In this document: piece by piece, positions 1 through 12,199 of the stretch
Position numbering within the stretch: position 1 is the first letter of the stretch
Layout of the letters: every line of letters starts with the position of its first letter
Assembly (NCBI GenBank): GCA_015227615.1
Contig: JAALGZ010000007.1
Span: 1,302,001-1,366,000 of the forward strand
Source of the DNA: Labyrinthula sp. Ha
Taxonomy: Eukaryota; Sar; Bigyra; Labyrinthulida; Labyrinthulaceae
Direction of reading: 5' to 3'
Length of the DNA: 64,000 bases
The notes under the pieces: model-generated
The model's input: the letters and a program-made list of their open reading frames with translations, nothing else
What the model was told of the DNA's origin: nothing
Databases searched by the model: none
Program-made: the position numbers and the translations under genes

Positions 1-3000
1 TTCTTCGCATCGATTATCCAGACGAAGTATGATGAAAAAAAAATTTGGGAAATCGATCTGACCAATGAGATCGTGAGGAGTATCTGACTCCGGAGTCAAA
101 AAATCCTAGCCCTAGAAAAACTATCATATGAAAAATTCAAGCTGGGATGAAAGGAATGAATTTATTTTTCAATCTTGGATCTCGATTGATCATAGATTTT
201 TCTTACGAATAATGTAAATATATGAAGTAGCAAAGTATTGTTTACAACATCACTTCCCATCGATAGTGAAGAGAGGTTTGAATGCTTGTTCCAGTGTAAC
301 ATGAATGGCCCTACCATATCAAGCTACAGAAGGTTAAATCTGTAGTGAATACCAGGATTGAAAAATTACTACCTATGAGAGATATCAGCTGAGCGAAAAA
401 ATAAAGTTATGCATTCTTAAAATAACAGTTAGTTTATTGATGAAATTCCTCAAAATTGTATCTGTGTAGTTAGCCTTGAGCTACTATCCGAAAAAACTAA
501 AAGAAAAATAAATAAATAAAATAATTTCCGGTTGATTGAAATAAACATATTTAGCCTATACTAAGCAGTATAAATGGAGAATTTCAAGTTAAAATTTTAA
601 GGTTTAAAGGTGTCTTATTTAAATATTCTAAAGTAATTATATATTTTTTCTTAAGACCGTTTCCAGAATTTTTTTACAAACACAGTGATTTTTTATGGAA
701 TTACTATCCAAAAATGCTACCAACCCCTAATCACTGCAGTGCAGAAGTCTGCACAAACGATACTTTAATACTATTTGTGAATATTGCAGAAAGATTTTAT
801 TCTTTTTCAGCTCTATTCACAGTAGTAACTTAATATTTTTTGCTGCTTACAATAAATTATTGGTGCCTGAAAGGGCTGATGCTAGATAACGTAATATATA
901 CTATCTAACAAGAAGAGCTAAAAAAGTGTTACATTTAATTTCATTCTGAATTCAATGTACCTTTGATATTTTTTAACTAATTTCAGACAAATTTCTCCAT
1001 GAACAGATGATTAGCGCATATCATATAACCATACATAGAAACAGAGTTTCAAGCCGGAAGTTTGTCCATAAAAGCTATGCCAAATAAAAAAAACACATAG
1101 AGCTTCTTGCTAGGACAAAGTAAAATAATATTGTATATTTGATTCCTTAGTCATAAATATGTTTAAATCACTTCCAGTGTTCTTCATAACAGCAAAAACT
1201 TATTTAGAAAAAACTATCGCTCGGTTTCAGGATATGCTTTATTATATCAATACGAAAGAATGTAACTGACATGCTTCATGAATCAAAAATTCTAATATTT
1301 ACCTCTTTTCCTACTCAAGTATATATTTTTCCATATTTTAATTCAATTATGGAATATCTGTATTTATTCTATGCTCAGTAGTCACTGCTTATCGGGAATT
1401 TGCATGTTTTTCAGTGTCATGTCTTAACATCTCATAAAATTGTAGCCAGAAAAGTATAAATATTCTAACTAGAATCACTGAAGAAACATAGACATAATAA
1501 AACCCAAGGTTAAAATGATTTATTAAGTGCTCTGAAGGCTTTGGAGGCTTCTGCTATCTAGCAAAGATCCAAATGATCCCTTTAGGTTCTAAAAGCGCCA
1601 GCATCCGAAGAAACATTGGTTTAAGGTAAATATTTTATATGCATTTTGGGATTTTGGATGATAATGGTGTTAGATTAAATTTATTAAACTTTTCTTCATA
1701 TTCTTATTTCTCATAGATTATTCAGAAGAGCTATATAGTTTGAACTCAAATCTAAGTTCACAGTATAAAAGGTATATATGCAACCCGAGAAAAATGACCA
1801 AAGATATTAAAACGTATTCACCCTCATTTAAAATCGCCCATCTGAAAACAAGGTACTCAAATATGCATATCTTATAGCAATTTTATATATCAAGAAGGGT
1901 GATGGTAGGATGAGGTTTCACAGATATAACACTTCTAAGCAACTAGTTATTCGATATCTATGTGGTCCAGTAAAACTAGTTTGTATGAGAAGTGGTGTGG
2001 TTTCTCTATTCAAAAATATTAGAATGTATAAGATGTTGAAAAGTTTTTATTTTTTTATTTTTTGTTATGAATATTGACTTTAAGTAAAAGTGTTTAGTTA
2101 ATTTGTGTTTGTACCAAAGGGTGACCATTGGGGTTCGATGCCTATTGTGGTGAAGCAAAGCAGGGAATTTGATATCTTTTATGTTAGATTTTTTTAGGAT
2201 CTTCGAAGATTTGATCGCTTGCTTGAGGTTCATAAAGAGATATTGGCCTTGAAGAAATTAGATATATTAGAAATTTTCAACTGCAGGTTAGATTCTAATA
2301 TTGCAATGCGTTCTATCGTACTTATCTAAAACAAAACTTCATATACCGAATTAATTTTTTCTATGCTAGGCACATGTTATTAGTGATTGAATGTTCTGTT
2401 TAATAAAAACTTAAAAATATCAACGAGTAGTGAATAGTCCACCTTAACAGCAATGTAATTTTAAACATTCCAGGAGCTCTACATCTAGAGTTAAGTTGAT
2501 ATTTATTTTTATTTTTCCTCTGGGAGTTCGATAATGTAAATTGAAATATCTCTACTTTATTCAGGCTAAAAATGGTATTTCTGAAAATATTCTTATTGTT
2601 TTCCATGAGGATTGCCGCTCCATTTCACAAATGCTTAGACTGTGTATGGACTTCATGAGCAAAACTGTGTATAAAATAGTAAAACTAAGTAACAAAGTAG
2701 AACTATAAACAAACTTACTCAAGTACAACTATTGGGCTAAAAACCCAATAAACTTTGAGACAAGCGCCTCTGTTTCCAATAGTTACCTTCTAACTTGGTT
2801 AATAATACAAACACGCCTTTGATAACCATATGAATTTAGGTGGATTGTGAAACCAACAAATGATATTAATATACATAAGGAAACAAGCTCTAGCATAATT
2901 GAAATAACACATTAACCTGAATAAAATTTTAATCATGCTTAGTGCCGACATCCACAAAGGTGATCTAGGGTCAAACATCTCTTACATTAATGTATGGTAA

Positions 3001-6000
3001 ATCAAGATCCAGAAAGAACTAAGCTCACTATACTTGGAAAATTTTTATGTTAATTTGCAATAGCACTAAATATACGCTAACTCCAAGTTTACTTCTCAAC
3101 ATATAGGCGGCAGAGGTATATAAATCTTGCCTTTGAGCTGGGACTCGTTATATTTCAGAAAAAAACATGGGGCACGTTCGACTCAATAGATAGCATATTC
3201 AAAAAACTGGTTTATGCAATAGTCATGTAGACATATTTTCAATAAATCATATGTTCTTGATTGCATGTGACTACTGTAGGATGCTGAATATACTTTTGCT
3301 TATTGCTTAACTCTTTGTATTATTATTTACTAATCAGGTTTATGATACTTCAGCTTGATATTGCTTTTATTAAGTACGTGAATGGATTAACTGGCCTAGC
3401 AGGTAGGCTCTAAGAATGGTTAGAAATACCTTCGGAAATACTGATTAGGTACCACCGCGATGCAAGAACTGAAACCAGGTAATTGTAAGTAGATGATGTA
3501 CAAAGCGCTTCCCAGTTAAGGAAGGGTAAAATAAATACTTCATTGAAATTCTAGGCGAGATAGTTTCAATCAAAATCGTGGATTGTGTCATACCCAAGGA
3601 AGCTAAGCGGATGTTTAGCTCTCTCGTATAATGGTATTGCACCCCTACTTTTATACTAACAGCATGTGGTAGAACAAAGAGAGACGTCTAAAATGAGTAT
3701 AAAGCTTCAGAAAAAGGGCTATTTCACTGACCATATCATCAGTTTTACAATCATTGTCTGACAGCCTCCGAAATTATTGAACAGAGCCTCTATTTAAAAC
3801 TAAAAAACGACTCCTTTACACAAGAGAATGTTGTCTGAAATAGTGCTATACAGATGGAACTGGTTCTTAATTGATAAGCTACATAACTCCATTAGAGCTG
3901 ATTTAAGAGTATAGGGGAACCTAAATTGTTGAATTCCTGGGTTATATTATTAGCAGAACCTAAAGATACCATCTCACTGAAATAGCCCATGAGCTATCAT
4001 TGTGTCCGAACTACTTTGTCCGAATAAAGTATACCATGAATGGTAGTTCCCAATTCCAGAATCATATTTATGATTTGTGCTTGTATTTAAAAACCAAGAG
4101 CAAGAACAATTTGTTCCATATAGCACCAGTTCCTAGTACGGCGTGAACTCTGCTTTGGATCCGTGAATGTAATGTTATAGTCTCACTGATATGCAGGCTT
4201 GATTGATTTCGAATAGATGTTGAGCACTTAAACAGTGGTTAAGATAAAACAAAAATTATATGCTATATGTATTAGCAATCAAAGGGGAAAACCTGGGTTC
4301 CTACGTTAAGATTTTATTGTGTTACATTAACTTGTTACAGATATTTTCTAGTTAAGAATAGCTACTAACTGATCACTGAAAACCTTCTCTGCTGTACATT
4401 ACAAAATCTTTTCTCCGTTTTTTAGGGGCTCTGAAAAACAAACCATAGTATACTGTTATTCAAATATACGAAGGTGGTAATATGGTATAACACTGATAAT
4501 ATAAATTAGTTAGGGCTCGTCATAGGCAACACTTAAGTAAAAGATCTAGTGAAGCAACAAAACAAAAAAAATAAACACGGGGACAGTATTTGATTTGTTT
4601 CATTTTTAGCTTTACTTCCGTCAAAAGCTAGGAAATCTGATCATAGAAAAAACAGAAGTTGACAAAGTTGGATGAGATATGCTAAGAAAAATGAAATATT
4701 CATATACGGTTCTTACATACTAGTTATTTAAACATAAGCTTTTTCATCACTGATTGTTTGCTTACTTTGACAATTGAGTACTAGGTTTACCAAAAGATCA
4801 TCTTGAAATTAATGCTTAGGTAAATTTAGACATCATTTTAGGTTAGATAAATGCTACACTGTGTCACCAGGATTCTATTCTTCATTTTTCTAACACAGGA
4901 ATGAGGTTAGTGCATTCTATGTAAGATACATAGTTTCTTCTTTGTATATGGATATACTCAAGTCGCAAGGCTTTTATTTTTTTCTTGTGCTACGTGGTTG
5001 GGGCACTCTGAAACCTAAACTCCTTAGATTCTTATTCCCATTTTAATCATTTTTTTCTCAAATTTCATGAGAACTCTGCTACTTGTGTCACTTTCAACAT
5101 TTATCTTTGTTCAATCTTTAAGGCAGAAATTTATTTTAGGCATTAGTTACTTCTTAAGGAGCTCGGTTACACTGAGTTGTGCCCAGCAAAACAGAAATAA
5201 GCAATTTATTTTCAGTTGTGCGAATAATTAATATGTTTTCAACTTTGCAGGTAGACCTTGACTCACCTCGCTAACAAAAAACGTCGAATTTTCCGGATTG
5301 CAAAAGTTCTACCCAAGCTCTTGTGGCAAAAGGAGGTGAATTGCAAATTAGTAAAGATCTCAACTTTTGGCACCACAATGGGGCAATTAGGAAACTTAAG
5401 AATATTCTATGGTCTACTATTGACACTCCATCATATCAATCTAGTATTTGAACTAGTGCTACCAAGAGTAGTTCAAGAAGAGAATATCAAGAAGAGAATA
5501 TCAAGAAAACCTGGCTTCGTTTCTTGCTATTTTATGACATTTTTAGTTCAATCTTTTGATGGGTCCTTGAAACAATGTATTACAAGCAAGAAACTAACGA
5601 AGTGTTCGAGTCGTACTCTTTTGTTTTGCTAAATAAAATGTTTTTTATTAACCCATTATCATCCATCGTAGCATATTCCTGTAAATTACAAAATAAATAT
5701 GATAGTAGTATGAATAGTTTTCATTCCCCGTACTTTCCTTTTTATTTATTGTTAACCAGTTGTGGGTCTTAATAAAAAAAAAGTAAAATATTACTGAAGA
5801 CAACTATTATTCAAGATATATTTATATGGTTTCTGGTTTGAGTACGTACACTCAGAAGATACCACAAGTTAGCTCAATTCTTGGCCATTCAACTTAGTTT
5901 TTTCAAAATAATAAAGAAATTTCCATATACTAGCGTGTACTAGTATGTATGACCGAAGAAAAATAAAGATATAACTGTGTTTTTGACCTCCCCCCCCAGT

Positions 6001-6465
6001 TCTAACTTCTAGAGATTAAAGTCTAAACTGCAGTCTCAATTTTGAATATGTAATCTTTCAAATCTTGAGGAATCACAATTTATCATTACGAGAGTTGAGA
6101 TATGATATATTATTTTGTAACCCGATATTGATAAACATTCTTGTAAACTAAATCTCCTATTATTTCATAGAAAAGTTAATATATTTCTTAAATGAGAGAA
6201 ACCGAGAATAAATATTTTATTTTCTAATATAATTATCTCGGATTATATTATTTTCCTTGAATTTTCATGTCATGTAAATCTTTATATCGAATTTGTTTCT
6301 GATAATACGTTTCTTCCAAAACCAAAATATTAACCAAGATTCATTTAAACGGGACAAATATATAAAAACGCCATAATAAAAAACACAGAAACTTCTTGAA
6401 GATACAAACAAAAACAAACATACACTAAATCTTAAACCAACCAAAACTAAATATAAACTAAACAT
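1..6465. other. gene desert, left end
   Basis: No gene could be supported here. The sequence is AT-rich with stops in all frames. A T- and G-rich patch at about 2030-2230 could be read as protein on the minus strand for 75 codons, and a plus-strand frame is open for about 124 codons at 5258-5632, but neither begins with ATG and neither resembles a family I know. Both lengths are within what AT-rich random sequence would give in a window this size. A run of eight C at 5990-5997 stands out in the AT-rich background but lies about 470 bp from the next start codon. Confidence 0.6.
5475..5507. repeat. short tandem repeat, 14-bp unit
   Basis: The unit AAGAAGAGAATATC is present twice in perfect tandem (5475-5488 and 5489-5502), followed by a five-base start of a third copy. 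It lies inside the weak open frame at 5258-5632, where it would duplicate codons out of register. This is probably simple slippage. Confidence 0.85.
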
Positions 6466-7209
6466 ATGGAAAAACTTACAGTAGTTTTAGACTTGGACGA
6501 GTTGCTGTTCCACTCTTATCACGTTGTTGTAATGGACCACGTTGAAGGGTTGTATCACGTGGCTGTGAATAAAAGAGCACCTAAAAAAACTGTGGTCAGG
6601 AGATGTGGAGGATATGTTAGAAATCAAGATGATCAAGGTGTAAAAGAGGTGCAAGTAAAGTTTGTAAAACGTCCTGGAGCTGAAAAATTTCTTGCAGATT
6701 TATCAGAACTTGATGTGAATCTAGTTTTCTGGACAGCTAGCGAAACTTTGTATGCGGACTCTGTTCTTGAAACATTTCTTCCAGAAAAATTGTTAACATG
6801 TCCTAGATTTTATAGAAGCGATTGTAGACTTGGAGTTCAAGAGGATGGAAAAATGTGTTATTACAAACTACTCAGTGATAAGTTCACAGAAAATGAATTG
6901 AAGAGATTGGTTATAGTTGATGATAGTGAGAAAAACTTTCGAACCTTTAAAAATAATGCTATTCATGCTGTTAAATGGGAAGGATTGGCTTCTGCAGAGC
7001 CAGTTGATTATTTAGAATCTGTTTTGCACTCTATTAAGATGCTTGTTGATGTAGTAGATGTAACAAAAGTCCTTCCTGGGGTACAGAAAGATTTGAATAC
7101 AGTTGTTGAATCAGCAGAAAAGTTGACTGATGTGGAAAAAAGGAAGAGAAAGAGCTTTCCGGGTTTTTTTCGAAAAAGACCTCAGATTCAAGTGTCAAAA
7201 GTAAGATAG
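6466..7209 (+). CDS. FCP1/SCP-like HAD phosphatase domain protein
   Basis: A 247-residue protein of the HAD phosphatase superfamily, NIF/CTD-phosphatase-like branch (relatives FCP1, SCP/CTDSP, TIM50), whose members usually remove phosphate from Ser/Thr residues. Motif I is DLDELLFHS at residues 9-17, with nucleophile Asp9 and acid/base Asp11. Motif II is the WTAS segment (Thr90), a lysine lies near 134, and motif IV is VDDSEKNF at 151-158 with Asp152/Asp153. Oddly, the canonical DLDET reads DLDEL. The domain fills almost the whole chain; the last 30 residues are basic and likely disordered, and no targeting signal or membrane helix is visible. The start is an ATG in an A-rich leader and the stop is TAG. 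A hAT element sits about 315 bp downstream. Phosphatase activity is plausible but not proven; the substrate is unknown. Confidence 0.85.
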   Translation: MEKLTVVLDLDELLFHSYHVVVMDHVEGLYHVAVNKRAPKKTVVRRCGGYVRNQDDQGVKEVQVKFVKRPGAEKFLADLSELDVNLVFWTASETLYADSVLETFLPEKLLTCPRFYRSDCRLGVQEDGKMCYYKLLSDKFTENELKRLVIVDDSEKNFRTFKNNAIHAVKWEGLASAEPVDYLESVLHSIKMLVDVVDVTKVLPGVQKDLNTVVESAEKLTDVEKRKRKSFPGFFRKRPQIQVSKVR

Positions 7210-7396
7210 CAGAAAGTAGGTTAGAAGTAGGTATAGGAACAAAGACGTAAACGAATATAGTATTTATATTTAGTATTTTGTGATAGAATTTAGATCTATT
7301 TGATGTTAAGGTAATATATTGTTTTAAATATGTTCCCTTTCACTGGCATAAAACAAGTTCAAAAGTAGTGGTCTATTTGATTTTATATTGTATTGC

Positions 7397-7402
7397 AATA
7401 AA
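7397..7402 (+). promoter_or_regulatory. possible polyadenylation signal AATAAA
   Basis: A canonical AATAAA hexamer about 190 bp after the stop of the FCP1-like gene, before the transposon. In AT-rich DNA this hexamer is common by chance, so only its position supports the call. Confidence 0.3.
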
Positions 7403-7515
7403 ACTATTAAGCAAATTTTTTTCTTCTATATTCTATCTATATTCTTATTGAGACCCTGAGGCTGTGGAACTGAAAGATTATTAAAGTAAAAAACTTCTGT
7501 CATAATTCCACTATA

Positions 7516-7523
7516 GTAGTGAA
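7516..7523. repeat. target-site duplication, left copy
   Basis: GTAGTGAA directly precedes the left inverted repeat of the hAT element and is repeated exactly at 9737-9744 after the right one. Eight base pairs is the length hAT transposases generate. Confidence 0.95.
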
Positions 7524-7537
7524 CAGTGATGCTCAAA
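7524..7537 (+). repeat. hAT left terminal inverted repeat
   Basis: CAGTGATGCTCAAA, identical over 14 bp to the reverse complement of 9723-9736. The two ends diverge immediately inside it. Confidence 0.95.
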
Positions 7538-7745
7538 AATTTTTTGTGGATTTTTACGGGCCCACTATTCTCGTGGAAATCTCTGGGGACGCTTAACGAT
7601 AAGAAAAAAATACTGGGGACGCGAGGGGGGTGGAAATTTACGGCGTCCCCGCGACCGCTCGCAAAAATAATTTTCCGAAATATCGTTGCTTTTTTATATA
7701 TATTTATATGAAGAAAAGATAAAACTTATTTATAACCCTTAAAAC

Positions 7746-9530
7746 TTAAACTTCGTCATCGCTATGCACCTCCTTGTCACAGAAACGAATTCCCTCAAGT
7801 GTCAAATCTTCTCTTCCCTCTTCTTCATTCTCTTCCTCCATCTGTTCCTCCATCTGTTCCTCCATCACTTCCTCTTCTTCTTCTTTATCATCGAAACCTG
7901 GAATTTTCTTTTTCATAGCAACATAAATGTCTTAATCCATCAACTCATCTTTATTCATCTTCAAAAATGCAAGTCTGTTTAAAGTTGCAGGCATCATCCC
8001 ATTTCTCTTGTCACTAAAAATCAGCTTGCACTGGCTAAACAATCTTTCTACACTGCACGAAGTTGTCGGGATGAAGCTCACATCTGTGAAGGCACTCTTC
8101 TTTTTGCTTTTTCTTTTCTGAGAAGCGAGCTCTGCAGCCACAGAATTACCAGGTGGGGTCTTCTCTTCTTCTTCAGAAGGATCTTTTACTAACCTGGACA
8201 AAGCTTCTGCTTCTGCTGCACCAAGTTTATCTTCTTCCTCTCAATAAACTTTAAACACCCCAGTTTCAAATCTACCAAACTCAGCCAAAATATCTACATC
8301 ACCTTCTAAATACTTCAACAAAGAATAATTGTTATTGACATCTCTTAAGAGATTTGCAACAGCTTTCTTTCCCTGACCAAGGTTAAACTTTCAATTTTGA
8401 AGAGCAACTGTGTAGCGGTCGCAGGTAGCAAGAAAGTCAACATAATTTCTCAGAGTTCTTGTTTCACGCTCTCCCAAAATAAGATCATTAACTTTATCAT
8501 CTTCAAGCTGCGCACAGAACATCCAAATCTCAAGGTACCTTTTTATCATGAGAAATTTTCCACTCCAACGCGTCACATTTGGAAGAATAACTAATTTATT
8601 GGTAAATTTTCTAAGAGCTGCTGTTAATTTCTTTGACTTCTTGATCTTGCGAAGAAGCAACTGCACTTTGTCTAAAGCTTCGGATAACTCTGGTTGAGAT
8701 TTGAGAAATGCTCTAACACCTAGAGCCACACGATGGCTAAGACAACCCCCAAACTGCGTTCCAAGATCTCTGCAAACTTGTTTGTTCGTGTTTGTGTTGT
8801 TGGCAACAATAGCAACCAACAGTGATTCATCAAGACCAAACTTGTTCATCAAATTCTTCAGGAAAGGAACAATGTCACTTGCTTTCTGGGTTTCTTTTTC
8901 TAAAGGAAGCACTCCAAGAAGGCGAAACGTCATCTTCTTCATCTTGTCGAAACATAAATAAACACCATTAAAACTGTAGCCTTGGTGAGCCCAACCATCG
9001 ATGACTAAACAAAACAGTTCTAAATCCACTTCTTGTTTGATCTTTTCTATAAAAAGGTGTTCCATGCGCTTGAAATAAATTCTCATCGTGTTCTCACTAA
9101 CGAGGTCATCCGCATTCTTTATATTCTTAAACTCTTCGGACCTCAACAAGCTCAAGGGCATATTCTTCGTTAGCAAAAAGTTAGCGATAGATTTCTTGAA
9201 AGCATCAGCTTTTTCAATGTTCATAAACTCCAGAATGTCTTTGCTTTTTCTTCTGCGCTTTCTTGCATGTTCTTCTTTTAGTTTTCCAATACTTTCTTCG
9301 TCTACGTGCGTTTTTAGGTGTTCCATGAGACCAGCATAACCTTTTTTACTCCACCAAGTCATCTTTCTTGGGCAATGTTTGCAAGGAAGCCTAAATACGT
9401 ACTCTCTCTTTGTAAATTCGGCTTTTTCAACGTCAAAATTCTGTTTAATAACTGCAAAAAGGGTCTGATCTCGTCCCGAAGCGGCCTCATGGATCATTTC
9501 TGTGGCAGACTTTGTCAAATCAATATTCAT
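7746..9530 (-). pseudogene. hAT transposase, inactivated by three in-frame stops
   Basis: One frame runs 594 codons from ATG at 9530 to TAA at 7746-7748, interrupted by TGA at 8391-8393, TGA at 8241-8243 and TAA at 7932-7934, with no frameshift. Order: BED zinc finger (Cys50, Cys53, His71, His75), catalytic region with Asp178 in IDGW, the DN-type motif reading VANNTN at 242-247, a GCLSHR box near 262, a TRW box, the region spanning both TGA stops, and the hAT C-terminal dimerisation motif (TTSCSVERLFS, then RLAFLKMN) at about 7940-8070. Reading through the third stop gives a Glu-rich tail with a repeated MEEQ unit. The second catalytic Asp, normally in a DN pair, is replaced by Asn244. Domain content is certain. 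Loss of function is near certain unless the stops are sequencing errors. Confidence 0.92.
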
Positions 9531-9722
9531 TTTTTTCCGAAGTTGTGGTTTTTAACTCTTATTTTAACGGTTTTACAATGACCGGATTGGACACAGAGCA
9601 AATTTTTTGAAAAATTTGTGGGCTCCCGGCAGCAATTTCTCCACGCATCCGGCCACTTACAATTTCGTGTGGGGACGTATGGTGGTCGGACTGAGGACAT
9701 CGGATATTAGTGGGCGGCCGAA

Positions 9723-9736
9723 TTTGAGCATCACTG
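9723..9736 (-). repeat. hAT right terminal inverted repeat
   Basis: TTTGAGCATCACTG, the reverse complement of the left repeat with no mismatch, followed at once by the GTAGTGAA duplication. Confidence 0.95.
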
Positions 9737-9744
9737 GTAGTGAA
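9737..9744. repeat. target-site duplication, right copy
   Basis: GTAGTGAA, identical to 7516-7523. It marks the outer boundary of the hAT insertion. Confidence 0.95.
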
Positions 9745-11380
9745 TAGACAAAAAACTTAGTGCTTATTACATTTTGCATTGAAACAAACATACAATTTTA
9801 GCTTTGAATTTTCCAATCTAAGTGTAAGCTTATTCTTGGGTTTATTCTCATAGTATTATTTGGACAAAACTATAGCCATTATACGAAGTCATGAGACCCA
9901 ACATGTTTAGAAGTATCTTATGGTAATAGTATTCCTAAAATACCTAGAAATATTGCAGAAGCTGGAGATACTTTGATTATTAAATGTTGTGGCTATTTAG
10001 TAATATTCAGATAGAAAGACCTAATGGCAATATGTCACAGATGTTACCTATATGGTCCTTGATCAAAAGGCAAACACGTCTTTTATAACAGGTTCAAAAA
10101 TTGCAAAAGTAGATGTCCAAATTTTGGTTTTCCATTCTGAGATTTGTTTTTCTGTTCCTGAGTGACACAAATTTGCATGATGACAAATATTAAGATAGGA
10201 ATGCACAGCAAACTGAACAGTATTGTTTTCTCGGTAGGTTATCAATTCTGCAGTTTTCAGCCACAACAAGCTTAAATAGAAATTAGTTTTTTCAAAATGC
10301 ACTTATGAGTTTAAATCTTTTTTTACCCATAGGCTTTGGTATTCCGCATTGCCTCGACTATATAGCTATGAAAATAGTTTAATTGTAGTCGCACGAAGAA
10401 AATAACTATTTATTGGTGACTGCCTAAGAATAATTTTGGACTAGTAAATCAGACAAGATTTTCAATCCAAGAGAGGCCTTGCTAAAAATAATAAGATAGA
10501 GTAGTGCATAACGCTAACTATACGAAAATGTGATTTATTCTATTCTTATGCCGATGAAATGAGCAATACATATATTACCTCGTTGACTCAGCTTATCACT
10601 TTGTATTTGCGACAACTGAATATATTTTACAAAATCTAAGTCATTTCAAGAGTTAACGAACTCACAGACATGTTTTGTGGGTAATGTACATAACTGACAC
10701 CTGAGAAAATATCCGCTCAATTTTCAGGAAATTTATAGCATTAATTATGCTACTAGTCCGCATCAACAACGCTGTGTGACGATACTGGAAGCGTATAGAA
10801 ACTCATACAGCAGGAAATTAGTAACATAAAGTCAATAGGCTAAGCAGGAGGCCCAGTTAAAAAAATTCACACTTTATCAGTACTCCTTTGGTCACATTTT
10901 ATTTTTTTAGCTAATGTTACGGAGATTTTTTTGTTGCAATATTATTTCTTTGAAGAATTAGATGTATATATGTAAGAACACCTTGTGTAGGTGGACTTAT
11001 ATTGACAACCAAGTACACCCCCTTTACAATATATTCTCTGCCAAAAAAAATGTCATGAAAATCTTCTATTTGCAGTGATGATTACCAAGATTACATTAAA
11101 CCCATGCGTCTTACACGCCATGTCATTTCGAGAACCTTGCACTTCAAATTCTCAGACTGGCTCTGTCGTGTGATAGCTTTAGATAATGAATCCCTTTGAA
11201 CATCTACCAGCAGAATACTAGTCTTGAGATACAATTTATGGAGGCTGGCTTTCCAAAGACCACTCTAATCTGGTAGGTCAAATTGCTTCATTGCTCAGAT
11301 TAATTACCCAAAATTATGAATAAAATACCATCAAAATAAAAACTCAAGCAAAGAAATCATAAAGGAAGGTGAAATGTACA

Positions 11381-11719
11381 GATGAAGATGAAAGTGCAGC
11401 GCAAGTTTATAAATAACAGAAGAATATGTTTAAAAGAGAAGGAAAAGCTGAGCTTAGCAACATTCAATACGTCTTTAAACATTCAAAAGAGAAATTTACA
11501 ACTGCTGCTACTTGGATTAACATGAAGATGTATTTAACTGAGAGCAGGATTGCGTGGAAGGATGCTGAAGGGCAACCATAGGAGAAAGTGCCTATGGAGA
11601 GACCACAAGCAAAGACTGCCAAAAAACGCCCAAACTACTTTATTTGAAGAGCAAGAGAAAGAAAAAAGGTCAAAAAGGCAAAGTTAGTTCCTCTTCTTAC
11701 TTTTAGGATAGATAACTAA
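11381..11719 (+). pseudogene. decayed coding relic, unknown family
   Basis: One frame reads 112 codons to TAA at 11717-11719, with internal stops TAA, TAG and TGA. Between them it looks like protein: an acidic start (DEDESAAQVYK), then AATWINMKMYLTESRIAWKD, then a basic segment with EKVPMERPQAKTAKKRP. Sense-strand A-richness matches functional genes nearby. No ATG is visible and no family is recognised. It could be a fragment of a mobile element or of an ordinary lost gene. A chance reading frame cannot be excluded, but the mix of charged and aromatic residues argues against simple AT noise. Confidence 0.35.
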
Positions 11720-12199
11720 ATTCTATGGGCGAAGGTACATGAAACATGGAAGGAGGGTGTCGATGCATAATTACTCATGAATTTCTGATGGGCATAAGGA
11801 AAGTGAAGCTAGACTTAGACTTTGTTAAAAACTTGAACATAAAACCTAGCTCTTATACGATAGAAGATGGAAAACCCGTGCACCAGGGCTTAGGTAAAAA
11901 AACATGAGCGAAGGCACATGATATTTGGTGATGAAAGGATTTGTTTTGATTGTCATCAAGGTGTTGTTTCTGAGGATTTTGTTCATTTGAAGAAAATATG
12001 CATCGAATCTGGGTATTTTTTCATATATGAACAATATATGGTTTGGAGTTGGGAATTTTCCATTTAAAGATTCTTGTGTAAATGAGCTTGTTCCTTGAAG
12101 CAAGTACTTTTGGGAAAATTCACAGTAGAGAAGGGTCGGAGTGGGCAAGAAGAGAAGGATGTACGTGAGTACTATATAAGAAACCTGCTTAAGTAGTGA

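Larger units (their letters stand above)
7524..9736 (-). mobile_element. hAT-superfamily DNA transposon, 2,213 bp, end-complete
   Basis: Both ends are intact. They are perfect 14-bp terminal inverted repeats CAGTGATGCTCAAA flanked by the 8-bp duplication GTAGTGAA. The 5'-CAGTG start is typical of hAT elements. The interior encodes one minus-strand transposase with BED finger and hAT dimerisation domain, now carrying three in-frame stops. The subterminal regions are much more GC-rich than the host DNA and carry the heptamer GGGGACG at 7585-7591, 7615-7621 and 9671-9677 and inverted at 7644-7650; such subterminal motifs are often transposase binding sites. The perfect TIRs and duplication suggest a fairly recent insertion, or one whose ends could still be moved by an enzyme supplied elsewhere. 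Confidence 0.95.

Noticed and set aside
5258-5632. A 124-codon plus-strand open frame.
   Set aside because: No ATG start, no recognisable domain, and a length expected a few times by chance in DNA of this composition.
7764-7982. A plus-strand 72-codon frame of Leu/Phe/His repeats.
   Set aside because: It is the antisense of the Glu-rich tail of the hAT transposase.
8241-8393. Two TGA codons inside the transposase at places where Trp or Arg would fit, suggesting TGA might be reassigned to Trp.
   Set aside because: RRP12, the P5C dehydrogenase and the 58-residue frame appear to end at TGA, long host frames contain no internal TGA and use TGG for Trp, and the transposase also has an internal TAA. 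Standard code with a dead transposase is simpler.
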